From Chromera velia (lineage: Eukaryota; Sar; Chromeraceae), in NCBI GenBank assembly GCA_018398765.1, contig JAHBMJ010002083.1, positions 1 to 22,938 on the forward strand: a DNA stretch of 22,938 bases, written 5' to 3'. Positions 10,078 through 20,886 of this stretch are shown here, piece by piece. Position 1 is the first letter of the stretch, and each line of letters starts with the position of its first letter. The position numbers were made by a program, and so were the translations under genes. The notes under the pieces were generated by a model. It saw only the letters and a list, made by a program, of their open reading frames with translations. It was not told the origin of the DNA and did not search any database.

Positions 10078-11555
10078 TGCTCATAAGGTGGTCAAAAGGC
10101 AGCACAGGGCGGCTTGTGAAGCCTGTTCGCTCTGACAATCCCCCTCCAGGGCTGGAGAAATACTCCCCAAAAATTCTGAAGACTCAACGTGGCTTCACTT
10201 TCCCGAAAGAACCCACCGCAAGACTGCATCCAAAGAAAAGGCCCATAAAACCTCCTCCTAGACCCCGTCATTACGGTCAGGCCCACATCCCCCCCACCTC
10301 CGAGGAACAGAGAATGCTCGAGAGGTTCGCCAGGCTCGAGGTGTACAGCTATTCAGGCGAAGTCACAGGGGAAGGAGTAGACGGCAAGAAGCTGCACAAG
10401 CTGCTCGACCTCGAGATTGACGAGATCACATCAGACTCAAATGAATTCACATCTTTTCCCCGACCTACGACTTCTCTGTCCGCTCTTCTTGCGAATAGAG
10501 CATTTGGAAGCAATGAGCCACGCCTCAAAAAAATTCAACGCTTCATAGAAACTCTCCCAAACTCAGTCCAGTGCAGAGAAGCCCTCAGTCATATTTTCAG
10601 CAACAAACTCCATAGCCTTCACCCTGTGCCACTCACAGAATCATCTGAGGATGACTTCCTGATGAAAAGAGTATCGATGGTCTCCACAGTATCCGATCTC
10701 GGCAGGTCTATCAGAAAAGTCGTCGGTGCCCGTTTCTCTCCGGTGCTGAACGAAGAGCTCCTCTCCTCAGTCAGGGGGGATCGCCTCTATCTGATGGTAG
10801 TAGCTGCCACCCCATTCTTAAGATGCATTGAAGGTGCACCCTCTAATCCCTTCACTGTCTCATTGCTTCTGACCCTAAAGGCCCTTGAAAGACTCCCAGT
10901 CCTTGCACTTCGAGTTCGCCTTCAGATTGTGGCATTCTTCTGTGATACCCCCGAATTCGTCCTCTTGGACGAGACCGTCCTCCCAAATTTCAGTGGAAGG
11001 ATTCTTGAAGGTACGCCCGACTACAAGCCCCCACCAAAAGAGGAGTGCCGTGCCTCGGAGCTCTCCCCACAAAACCCAACCGTTACGGTGCACACACACC
11101 CGACCAACAGTACCAGTACTTCCTTCTCCATGCTGAAGGCATTGTATGTTCACACAGGACTGAACGAGGCGGACACAGCCTTCCTCGAGGAGGTAGTACG
11201 CAGTCTGATCCAGCAACGACAGCGGGTTGCAGACATGGAAGGGGGGGGAACAGCCTCAACGAGCATGCGAGACGTGATAAAGAACCTCTTCCGCCTCGGG
11301 AGGTTCAGAGACAACGTCGTCACGCTGACAGAGTTCCTCGAAGCGTCAAAACAGACTGGAAAACGGCCCCCAATCCCCCCCGGCAAGGAGTTTCTTTTTG
11401 CATTAATCGAGAGAGATGTCAGAGAGAGGGCAAAATCGGGCGGCCTCTCTGACTATGCAGATTCAACTTCTGCTTCCAGCGGGGTCAGTCCAGTGAGGGT
11501 ATTGAAAAGACGCAGCGAGTCAAGCGACCATGCAAGCAAGAAAGACAGAGACTGA
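10078..11555 (+). CDS. Terminal exon of an unrecognised gene, 5' end missing
   Basis: An open frame of about 490 codons runs to TGA at 11553. It has no ATG at its start: an in-frame TAA lies at 10038 and the first internal Met (RMLERFARLE) comes only near 10313. The preceding CCCCTGCTTTCAG is a good 3' splice site, so I start the exon at 10078 with phase 1 and infer an upstream exon. The N-terminal part is basic and Pro-rich (KKRPIKPPPRPRHYGQAH), which would suit an organelle protein near its transit peptide. The middle and end are helical (FTVSLLLTLKALERLPVL, MRDVIKNLFRLGRFRDN, LEEVVRSLIQQRQRV), loosely like the helical-repeat protein at 2867-6754. The C-terminus is Ser/Lys-rich. I recognise no named domain and give no function. 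The stop leads straight into a long purine repeat. Confidence 0.75.
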
Positions 11556-11648
11556 CGGAAAGACAGACAGAGAAACATGCAGACAGACAGACAGGCAAAC
11601 AGACAGACAGACAGGCAGACAGAAAGACAGACAGATAGAAACAAAGAA

Positions 11649-11688
<40 letters not shown>

Positions 11689-11728
11689 AAGAAAAAAAGA
11701 AAGAAACACAGACAAAAGAAGGAGAAAA

Positions 11729-11760
<32 letters not shown>

Positions 11761-11763
11761 AAA

Positions 11764-11794
<31 letters not shown>

Positions 11795-11803
11795 AAAAGA
11801 AAA

Positions 11804-11834
<31 letters not shown>

Positions 11835-11900
11835 AAAAGAAAGAAGGAAAGAAGGAAAATTGGAAAGAAAGAAAAAAGGAAAGAAGGAAAGAAAGAAAAA

Positions 11901-11932
<32 letters not shown>

Positions 11933-12225
11933 AAAAAAGAAAGAACGAAGGAAAAAAAAGAAGGAAAGAAAGAAGGAAAGAAGGAAGGAAAGAAAGAAGG
12001 AAGGAAGGAAAGAAAGAAGGAATGGAGGAATGAAAGAATGAAGGAATGAAAGAATGAAAGAATGAATGAAAGAAAGAATGAAAAAAAGAATGAAAGAAAG
12101 AATGAAAAAATGAATGAAAGAATGAAAGCAAGAATAAAAGCAAAAAAGAAAGCAAGAATGAAAGCAAGAATGAAAGCAAGAATGAAAGTAAGAATGAAAG
12201 AAAGAAAGAAAGAAAAAACTTGTTT
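11556..12225. repeat. Long polypurine tetranucleotide array (GACA, GAAA, GAAT)
   Basis: About 670 bases follow directly on the TGA of the upstream gene. 11556-11640 is mainly GACA, 11641-12020 mainly GAAA with GGAA variants, and 12021-12225 GAAT/GAAA with some GCAA. Unbroken frames on either strand here (Lys/Glu/Arg or Phe/Ser/Leu repeats) are by-products of the repeat period. On the transcript of the upstream gene it would be 3' untranslated sequence. Confidence 0.95.
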
Positions 12226-14183
12226 TACATGGCAGTGGGTGGTCATGTTGAGCTTTTCAAAAAAATGATATTTAGCTGATCAATCTTTGTACGTAGAGAG
12301 AAAGCTAAACTCTGGAGAATGGTAGAGAGAGAGGGGCGCCGTTTACCGAGGCTCAGCTTTTAATATCAGCAAGTCCTAGCTTGAATACTGTTCAATACTC
12401 CACTGTGACAACGCATACATAACAATTGAAATGTACGCAGGCCGAGAATTAATCAAGGAGACGTACAGAACGAGATCTACAAGCCCTAGCTACAAACCTG
12501 CAGCACGGGAACTTCAGGAAGGGTCCTAGGGAAGGGTCGGGATTGAGAGACTGACAGTAACTACAATTTGAAGGGAAACCACACCTACCTTATCGATCGT
12601 TCATTGAGCACTCCTTCCCATTCGTTTTTATCCCCAGCAGCTGCGTGTGTCGGCCATTTCTCAGTGACAGCCGTTGGCAAGTTTAGTCAATCGATCTGCG
12701 GGATCATCTCATGTCTTATTACTGCACGACATGTTCTCTATTCTTGTTGCGCGACAGTTTCTTTTTTTTTTTTCTGTGTTTGTCCACTTTCGTATCATGT
12801 TCTGTATGCTCATTGCACGCTCGTACTTCTTTCGATCCTACGGAAAGAAAGCCAACATGTCAACGTACAACTTAAATGAGGGATGACACCTGCAACCTCT
12901 GCAGATCTCCATCTTTTCAATTGGCAAGTAGGGCACTTGGTGGACCCTAAAGTTGAAAAAGAAGTGACAGTCTACGCCGTATGCATGGGTATATGACAGT
13001 CTGATGCACTCAATCACTCAGGCGCTGTCAGATCGAACGTGTGAGGGTGTATCAGAGTGAGCTGAAAATATTACAATTGAGAGAAAATGTGAAAACATGC
13101 AATGCCATGCGTCAGTATGCATGCGCCAGACGTTGAATTCGATCACTATAAGGGTATAGCATACATTTTTTATATTTTTTAAAAAAAATATATAATTGTC
13201 TCAAACCGTTTTTTTTTCTGTCAACCAACTGTTGTTTCGCTGTTATAGTAGTATATACGTACTAGTCTAAAAGATAAAACGGCGACAGTGTCGGGCACCA
13301 ATAAATCATTCATCACTTATCAGATAGACAAACACCTAGATCGGCCATATAAAATACATGATATAGAAACAGTTTTACATACATACAATAATTACTTTAA
13401 AAACTTAACTGCTTCAAGTTTCCAGCCTAGTTCTCAGTATGTTTGACTTTACGTAAGTCTCAGACGTTGTAAGGTTTCAGTCTAGGTTTCAGTATACGTG
13501 CCACTGGTTTTAATAGCTCTAGTCATTCATTCATTCATTCATTCATGTTTTTAAAAATCTTTGATGGTTCGAAACTATAGATCTAGACCTAGATCAGTTG
13601 GAATTTAATTTGAAAGTGCTGCCACTAGTGCTGCCAATCATATGCAGCCAATGTGCTATGCAGTGTGGAAAAAATTCATTCTCCTGTGTCACTGTAAGGG
13701 ATCCTGCCAGCGTCTCTGAGACTGGAAAGTGGTATGCTCACCGGCTTTAATTAAGTGCCTCAATTCAATTTAATTCAGATCGATTAGAATCTTATTTGGA
13801 AGTCCTGCCAATGTGCTATGCATTGTGGAAGTCGACAATTCGAACATTCTCCTGTGTCACTGTAAGGGATCCCGGGGCCTGCCAGCGTCTCTGAAAATTA
13901 ACGGAAGATTGGCATCTCGAGGAGCTGCAATGCAGTGAAAAGTTTCAACGCCTATCAAACAATTGTATTTGAATTTGATGTATATTTCTTCTTTTGTTTT
14001 CAAGTTGCAGCCTCTGAAATGCATGTGAATAGTGAGGGTGATACTTCACGGAGGGATCAAATGCTGTTTGGCCGAGACAAAGAAAGAAGCGGAGGTGCAA
14101 TGGAGTACGCGAGGGATAAAGTTATCTATAGATCAACAGCAAGAAAGCCATCTGAACGAGGAACCGTTGGAATACAATATGCA
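12226..14183. other. Gene-free stretch
   Basis: No frame on either strand looks like protein. The plus frame 12568-12879 is Ser/Cys/Phe-rich with a T run and has no domain. 13130-13600 is A+T-rich and includes a short (ATTC)n run at 13525-13548. A diverged direct duplication at 13580-13905 is annotated separately. A further 3' exon of the helicase could lie in 13900-14183, but I could not prove one. Confidence 0.55.
13580..13905. repeat. Diverged direct duplication, two copies
   Basis: The segment from about 13590 to 13720 is repeated at about 13778-13900 in the same orientation. Shared words in order are GATC.GTT/ATT.GAAT, CCAATGTGCTATGCA.TGTGG, ATTCTCCTGTGTCACTGTAA, GGGATCC and CTGCCAGCGTCTCTGA. 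Small insertions differ between the copies, for example GTCGACAATTCGAA and GGGGC in the second. No coding frame is conserved. Confidence 0.8.
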
Positions 14184-15119
14184 TCAAAGCGAAAGAGCAG
14201 AAAGAAAGCGAGCTGCATGCTGACGCACCTGCCTGAGCTGGTTCGCCTGTGAGAGCTGTTTGCTTGTTTCAGCTCGCTTCTTCTGCAAAGCAGAAAAGGC
14301 AGCGGATGCAGTCAAGAAAGAAGAAGCGCAAAGAGGGTCTCTCTCAAGCCAGATTGATCCCTTCAGAAAGAGAAAACGTGAAGACAGAAATTGGCGTGGG
14401 GGCAAAGGATAGACGAGCTCTGTGAAGGGACCTTTGTGCACAGAGAACAACAGCGTGACCGTGACGCTGGGAAGGAGAGAGAGGGAGATGAGAAAAGGAG
14501 AAACTAAGCCGAGACAACTGCCTCATACAACGCCTGCCTTGCCTTCCCGATGTTCCCTTTCCTCAATTTTCGTAAGGCGTCGACCACTTTCTCACGGTGA
14601 CTGTGTCTATCTGTCTGTCTGTTGCGCATCAGTAGTCACTCGGTATGCATGCATCAGGAAGAAAAAAGACTCCGAAGCAGAGGGAGGGACCGGAAGGGCA
14701 GCTAGGGGCCGGGTGGGGAACTGATGGAATGTCAGAAAAAGACAAAAAGAAGGGGAGGGGGCGCCTCCTGTGGGGACTGCGGAGAAGAAGGAAGCGAGGG
14801 TCGACAATTTGTTGCCATCACTTTCAATCCCCCCCGCCCTCCCATGCTGTCTGTCCGACTGACTGACGGACCTGTTGCTTGATCGAGGCTTCTTCTGCAT
14901 CTTCCTCGTCGCTCAACATGATGTCAGCCTGTGTTGCGTCAAGTGTGAAAGAAATGGAAAAGCAAATCGGTGAAAGGGATGAAAAGAAAGACAACTCAGC
15001 AAAAAATCTCCAGGACAAATTGACAAAGAACTCAGGTCGCTCGCATTGATTCACTTCAAGACAAAGAGACAGAGCCAAAAATTCAGTGCGGCAAGAAAAG
15101 GAAGAGAAGACAGCACACA

Positions 15120-15170
<51 letters not shown>

Positions 15171-16877
15171 GCACATACACCCCAGAAGGATCCGGTTGGA
15201 GTCGACAAACTCTAAGGGCGGGAAGCCGTAGAGAAAGGCAGGGAGGGAGAAAACAAAACATCCAAAGATCAGCTCCACACGGGAAAGGTGCGAAGAGGGA
15301 AGAATTCCGAATGAAGAGACTGGACGAAAATGAGGAGAAGTCAAAACAACATCTAGCCCTCCGTCCCGTCTTTCTCCCTCTCTTTGTTCGTCTCTCATTC
15401 TCTGTTCCCTCCCTGCTCACCTCCTTGGCAGCCCTCCTGAACCATGTATCATCCTGATGCCTTTTTTGCTCCTGTACCGACAGAGAGAGAGGCATAAACG
15501 CAGAGAAGACAAAGCGAGAGCGGTCATGAAGATGGAAACGATAGCCAGTCAGAACCGTTCTTTTGAAACACGAAAAACATACAGGCAACGATTCAAGGAA
15601 GCGTGCTGGCCACTGAAAGAGAAGAGACCTGGTACATCTCTGGTGGCATTACAAAGCAGAGCGGGGAGGGGAGGGAAAGGAATGAGTTGAATCTTCTCTT
15701 TGGACAGAAGCAAGAAGGGAGAATTGGTCGGGGGGTTTGAGTGACAACGTGTATGAAAGGCGGTGGAGGTACAGACGACCAAATTCATTCATGAGGAAAA
15801 CGAACGACAGCATACTTCCTTCCCCTTTTATCCGCCTGTCATATCTTTCTTTCTTTCTCTGACAGAGCGCTGCTACTGGCTCTCCGTTCTAGAAATGCAC
15901 TGTGTGTACATGCGTGTTTTCACGGACAGGTCTCTGATTGCACTCCCTCCCATGGATCTCTCTCTCTCTCTCTCTCTCTTCCCCCCACCTGGTGAGCGGC
16001 CTTCTCGATCGACTCCGCGAGGAAGAAGGACTCCCTCAAGACTGCACGCACACATGCAGGCACTCGTTTGGAAAGAATCCAAAAAGACGACATAACATAT
16101 CAAGAAACAACGCAATGAACGAAGCAGTTTGGGGAAGAGCAGAAGAGAGCGGCAGGAAGCAAACAACTCAACAAAGCTCAAGGAGATGGACGAAGGAAGG
16201 CACTGTGAGTAGACTGCATGCCTACCTGTCACTTGCCTCGACTCCAGTGCAGAGGTCTCGTCAGGTTCCCCGAACTCCTCCACCTTCCTCCCTGCACAGG
16301 AGAGGAGAGGAGAGTGCGAATATGAACAGCCGCAGTCAAGTGATTGGACTCACACGAGAGAGGATCGGGGAAGAAAGAAAAGCTGTCGGGCTGGGATATG
16401 GGATTGTGTGATGACAGGCAGACGGAGGGACTAATTTTGATGTTTTCACCCGACTTTCAGACAATTGAAACAACGCCTATTTGGGTCTCGGTGCTTCCGT
16501 ACCGATGTGTTTGAAATTCAACTGCCACGTGTTCACGTCAGCAGGCCCGCAGAAGCACACGCAGAGGCCGCTCCGTCCCGCCCTCGCCGTTCGTCCCGTC
16601 CGATGAACGAACGTGGCGGCGTCCCTGGGGGGCTGCAGGTGGACCACACAGGAGAGGTCCGGGAGGTCTAGACCCCGAGCGGCAACGTCTGTGCCCACCA
16701 GCACTGCAAGTCGAGCTTTCGAGAAACTGCAACGAGGGAAGGGGGGAGGGAAGAATGAGACCACTCAACACATGCGAATAGCTCAAGAGGAATGATGAGG
16801 GGTGTGCCTGTCCACTCATGCAGGGATTTTTAGAATTTGCAACTGACAGGCTTACATCCGATTGAAAATAATGCAAA

Positions 16878-16919
<42 letters not shown>

Positions 16920-18717
16920 TCTCTCCCTCTGTGTGTGTGTGTCTCTCTTTTTCTCTGTGCATTCGCGCGCGCGTGTGTCTGTCTTTGTGCGTGTTGTGTG
17001 TGTGTTCTACCACCGTACAGCTTTCCGGTGAAGAGTCTCTTCTTCCTGCCTGTTGACTGACCTTTCGACTTTCCGCAGTCTCTGTTGCTGTTTGATCCCG
17101 CTGTGCACCCCCACGACCTCCACCCCTGCCACACTCCCCAAGAGTCCCCTCATCTGTCTTCCTCTCGGGTCTCCTCCCCCTCCTACACGGCCCTGCAGCA
17201 GCGCCACAGCAGATTCACCCCCCGAGAAGACAGTGCGAAGAAGAGGCTCCAGACGGAGAACGTACGAGACGGCGTTGACGAACACGAGGACCTTCACTGA
17301 GGAGGGAGTCTGTCCATCTCCAGACTCCACGGAGGAGCTATCCATACGGGAGGCCTCCCAGAAGAGACGAAGCAGGAACATCATCAAGAACAATTCCTGC
17401 AGGCATCATGGAAGAAGGAAGGAAGGGAATGAAGGAAGAAGGCATACATACAGAAAAAGAAAGCAGCACAGGAAGTCCCCGTGCACGCCGACATGCGAAC
17501 GGGGGCGGCAAGAAAAACAGCCAGCTCCCTGCGACCAACTAACCAATCGACAAAAAAACAAACCAAGCGGAGGAAGTAAGTGAAGAGATGCGGGTCGAAA
17601 GCAAATCGGGGGACAAGATTCCGATCATCCTGTGACATGCAGCGCTTCGTTTGCCCCTTCCGTGCATTCCGTCATCTCCACAGACCGAGAGAAAGAAAGA
17701 AAGAAAGACCCACCCACCGACCTTCTTTTCCTCTTCACAATGCAAGACTCGAATGTCCAGAGTAGCTGGAAGTCTGACACGGACTGGCTCTGCATTCTTC
17801 TTCTTCTTCCCTCCCTCCCCCTCTCCGCCCTCCACCTCCGCTGAGACTGCTCCCCCGTCGCCCTCCTGCAACTCCCTTGCACTTGTATTGGTGCCACGAT
17901 CAACGACCAGGTCCGCCACATGCACTCGTTTGTCGCCCCTGAAAGGCAGACGCTCCATCAATTTCTCCAAGCGACTTTGCCCACTCGCTCCCTTCTGTTT
18001 CTTTCCTCTCTTGTTCCTCAAATGCTGTGGCAACGAAAGAGTGGCAGAGAACACCAACACCTGTAACTGACTGTCAAGATTCCCCACTTCTTTTCCCTTT
18101 TTCTTCCCCCCCCCCGATCTCTGGGTCTGTCTTCGGATCTTCTCCACCATCAGTTCCAGCTCCTTGAAGTGCCCAAAGTCCACCAGCCTGTCTGCCTCGT
18201 CCATCACGAGAACCCGTAGAAGCGAGAGGTCCTGCAGTTGGGGCGAGGGGTCAACATCGAACGCGTCCACATTTCCGGGATCGTCCACCCTCAAGTGCTC
18301 ATCGACCATCAGAGCCCAGAGACGCCCTGGCGTCCCCACAACAATCTGCGGTCTCCGACTGAGAAGTCTTTGTTGCTTTTGAGGTGCGAGGCCTCCCACC
18401 ACGCAAACCGTTTGGATGGAAGTTCCCTTCGTGATGGACAGAAACACAGACTCAACCTGCCGAGCTAATTCCCTCGAGGGCAGCACACACAGCACACGCA
18501 CGCAGGCAGCAGACTCTTTTTCCGACCCACTGGATTCTTCTCTTCTCTTCCTGCTGCCAGAGGTGCTTGGGGGCAGTGCCAAGGAAGGGTCCAGTTGCAG
18601 CACCACCATCACGGAGGGAATGGCGTACGCAAGCGTCTTTCCGGATCCCTGCAGGAGAGGATCGTAGCAGGAAGAAAGAACATGAGAAAGAAGGAGAGAG
18701 GGAATGGGAGCTTTCCT

Positions 18718-18776
<59 letters not shown>

Positions 18777-19850
18777 GGAAAGACCTCAGAGGGCGGAGGG
18801 AGAAGAACAGAAGGAACAAACAGAGAAAGCAAGCAAGAACCCAATTCAACTGTCCACTGAAGCACAGAGTTGTCTCGCCTGATCAAACCCAGAGAAACCA
18901 ACCGTCTCTGCGGCACCAATGACGTCTTTGCGTGCCAGGACAGCAGGGGGTATACAGCTGGCTTGGATCTCTGTGGGCATTGCAAACCTCTCTTCAGCTA
19001 TGGCGCGGCGCACAGACTCGGGAAGGTCGACAGACTGATGGAGAGGCTGCCATCCGGGGGGAAGAGGGGGTGGGGGCGGGAGCGGCTTGGTGACTTTGGG
19101 TTTGGTTTGGGCACCAGTTGTCGCAGGCTTGAGACCCTTCGGCTGCATTTGCTTCTTGACCTTTTTGCTTGATTTTGCTTTGTGGTTTTCTTTGTGCGTG
19201 GCGGTTTCATCTTCTTGTGGGGCCTCTGTCTGGGGTGTTTTCTTTTTCTTTTTCAGATTTGGTTTCTTTGGCTGTTTTTTGCCCTTTGTCTGTTTCTTGG
19301 TTTTTCCTTTTTTGGGGGGTGGGGGGTGAGGGTCATCAGGCTTCTTTGAGGCTGATGAAGAGGTGAAGAAGTGCACATCCTTGGGATCTAGTTCTTCAAA
19401 GAGAGAGACGCCACCGGAAGTGAATCTGCAGGGGGGGCTGGGGGTTGGTGAGAGTTCGTGTTGTGTCATGAAGGAGAGATGAAGAGGGAGAGGCTTGCAC
19501 TCATTGGGCGGAAGGAGGTGTAGGAAAGAGCTCGGGAGAAAGGGGGGCACGAGGTGAAGGGGGTAGCGGGAAGGCAAGAGACGGCAACAAAGGACGGCTG
19601 ATGAAAAGGACGGGAAAATGAACATAAGAAACGGAGACAAACACCGGTAGTGGCTTGTTCCTTCATCGGGATTGATGGGAGAAGTCAGAACAGGAGAGAA
19701 ACTGGCAAACTTTAGTCACCACAGTTCCACGACAGGATTGAAGTATCTCACTGACTGACTCACTGACTCTGCGGCAACGTCATCTGGTATCACGACCCGC
19801 TTCCAATTCAGTTTCCTCTTTCTCCCTTTCTCTTCTGCTGCTGCCGACAT
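14184..19850 (-). CDS. DDX24: DEAD-box RNA helicase, DDX24/Mak5 family
   Basis: Ten exons, each joining in phase: 19850-19768, 19425-18903, 18648-17722, 17396-17062, 16726-16503, 16291-16226, 16041-15989, 15471-15421, 14928-14872 and 14282-14184; about 805 residues. Exon 1 ([11 protein letters not shown]) and the start of exon 2 (VSLFEELDP) match the family N-terminus, followed by a Lys-rich stretch. Motifs: Q motif near 170, AAETGSGKT 199-207 (split over exons 2 and 3), PSRELA 259-264, TPGRL 308-312, DEAD 352-355, SAT 403-405, [19 protein letters not shown] 635-643, HRTGRTAR 664-671. [21 protein letters not shown] is diagnostic of DDX24/Mak5. The tail [35 protein letters not shown] also fits. 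The family remodels pre-60S ribosomes in the nucleolus. All catalytic motifs are intact. The 3' end is least certain: I read through to TGA at 14184, but CAG/GTGCGT at 14228 could splice to another exon. Confidence 0.93.
15114..15169. repeat. (CA)n followed by (GA)n in a helicase intron
   Basis: Adjacent CA (15114-15137) and GA (15136-15169) runs lie inside the intron between helicase exons 8 and 9. The gene is on the minus strand, so the transcript carries (UC)n then (UG)n. Confidence 0.95.
15957..15980. repeat. (CT)n in a helicase intron
   Basis: A short CT run just inside the intron after helicase exon 7. On the transcript it is a GA run lying 8 bases downstream of the donor GTGGGG. Confidence 0.9.
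16881..16930. repeat. (CT)n with a GT tail in a helicase intron
   Basis: CT run with CCCT interruptions, then GTGTGT at 16930-16942, within the intron between helicase exons 4 and 5 (16727-17061). Confidence 0.93.
18723..18772. repeat. (CT)n in the intron that splits the Walker A motif
   Basis: About 25 CT units in the 254-base intron 18649-18902 of the helicase. That intron separates GAAET from GSGKT of motif I. The transcript carries (GA)n in the middle of the intron. Confidence 0.95.
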
Positions 19851-20886
19851 CGCAGTAAAGTCTGGGCTTGGCAGAAGGGTCACGAGGGTCGGCCCAGCTG
19901 CGTATTTCTGGGCGGCACACACCAACCCTGTCTCCCCTCAACTGCTATGTGTTGCTGTAAGTCCAGCAATTCTCCTGCAGCCACGTACAGGAGAACAAGC
20001 GATCACATCAAATGTCGTGATCTCCAGAAGGTTCAGAATAACAGACCTCTTGACCATGGAATGCGACACCACGTTGATGCATGGTCAGTACACGTTATGC
20101 ATGCAGGTCAGGCAATCTGATGGCGCCGCAGTGTTTTTTGGGGTCCGGCGTATACGCGCGCGGGCCCGAGGTAATCCGAGGTATGGCGCCGCCATGGCGC
20201 CGCCACGGTCGTCAACGTTAAGTCTGCTTCCTACACTCTCATGAACATATTCATGAACTCTCTCAGTGCCCTATAGCTCCCAGAACATCATGTATATTGA
20301 TAGAACATCGTGTGTTTGCATATTCGATTTGCTGCCCAACGTATGTGATGCTTTCCTTTCCACCTCAATCAGGTAGTTGAGTTTCGCTTGAGTGAAGAAG
20401 GTGAGGAGACGGGGATAAAGCGGGCTTCTACCAAGTAGAACCTCGGCCGGGAGGCAAAAAATCACCCCGTCCCGAGAGAGGAAGAGGAAAGAAGGGATCC
20501 GGCCCCCAACGTTGGCACAGTCTCAACAGAAGCGTGGGAGGGTTTGTCTGGCCTCTGTCCCATAATAGTGAAAGTCTCTCGACCACAATCACAGAAAGAG
20601 CGCGGCTTCACGTGGCGACGACTGCTTGCCTGTGCTGTAAGGAGAAAAAAGAGGCGCGCTGAAGATTCGCACAAAGGAAGAAGTTTCTCAGCAGGTGACA
20701 AAGACATTGCCCGCTTGTATGCAAGGAAATCAGTCAGCTGGCGCTGCAGTTGGTTTTTTTTTTGTATCTTGTGGAAGACTGTGAGGATCTCGGGAGCAGT
20801 TGAGGTCTTAGTGGAGAGGGGAGAAGGAAAAGCAGATTGATTCTTTATTCACCCGTCCCTTTTCTTGTTTGGAGGTAGAGGTAAAA
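19851..20886. promoter_or_regulatory. Shared upstream region of the helicase and Derlin genes
   Basis: About 1,036 bases lie between two divergent genes, so both promoters should be here. The word ATGGCGCCGC occurs three times (20120-20129, 20183-20192, 20194-20203), the last two in tandem, next to CGCGCGCGGGCCCGAGG and a TGCATGCA-type site near 20100 (ATGCATGCAG). Open frames at 20462-20707 (minus) and 20544-20840 (plus) overlap each other and show no domain, so I leave them out. A T run at 20755-20764 and a purine-rich leader precede the Derlin ATG. Confidence 0.5.

Noticed and set aside
11485-12246. Long Phe/Ser/Leu frame on the minus strand and Lys/Arg/Glu frames on the plus strand
   Set aside because: They are translations of the tetranucleotide array and have no composition other than the repeat.
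12568-12879. Plus-strand frame of 103 residues
   Set aside because: Low-complexity Ser/Cys/Phe composition with a T run and no recognisable motif.
13935-14183. A further helicase 3' exon after TGCATTTCAG near 14017 (reads RLQLENKRR)
   Set aside because: The phase works, but the short peptide does not clearly match the family tail, and read-through to TGA at 14184 needs no extra intron.
20462-20840. Overlapping minus and plus frames upstream of the Derlin gene
   Set aside because: They lie on opposite strands of a promoter-like region, neither resembles a known protein, and each could arise by chance.
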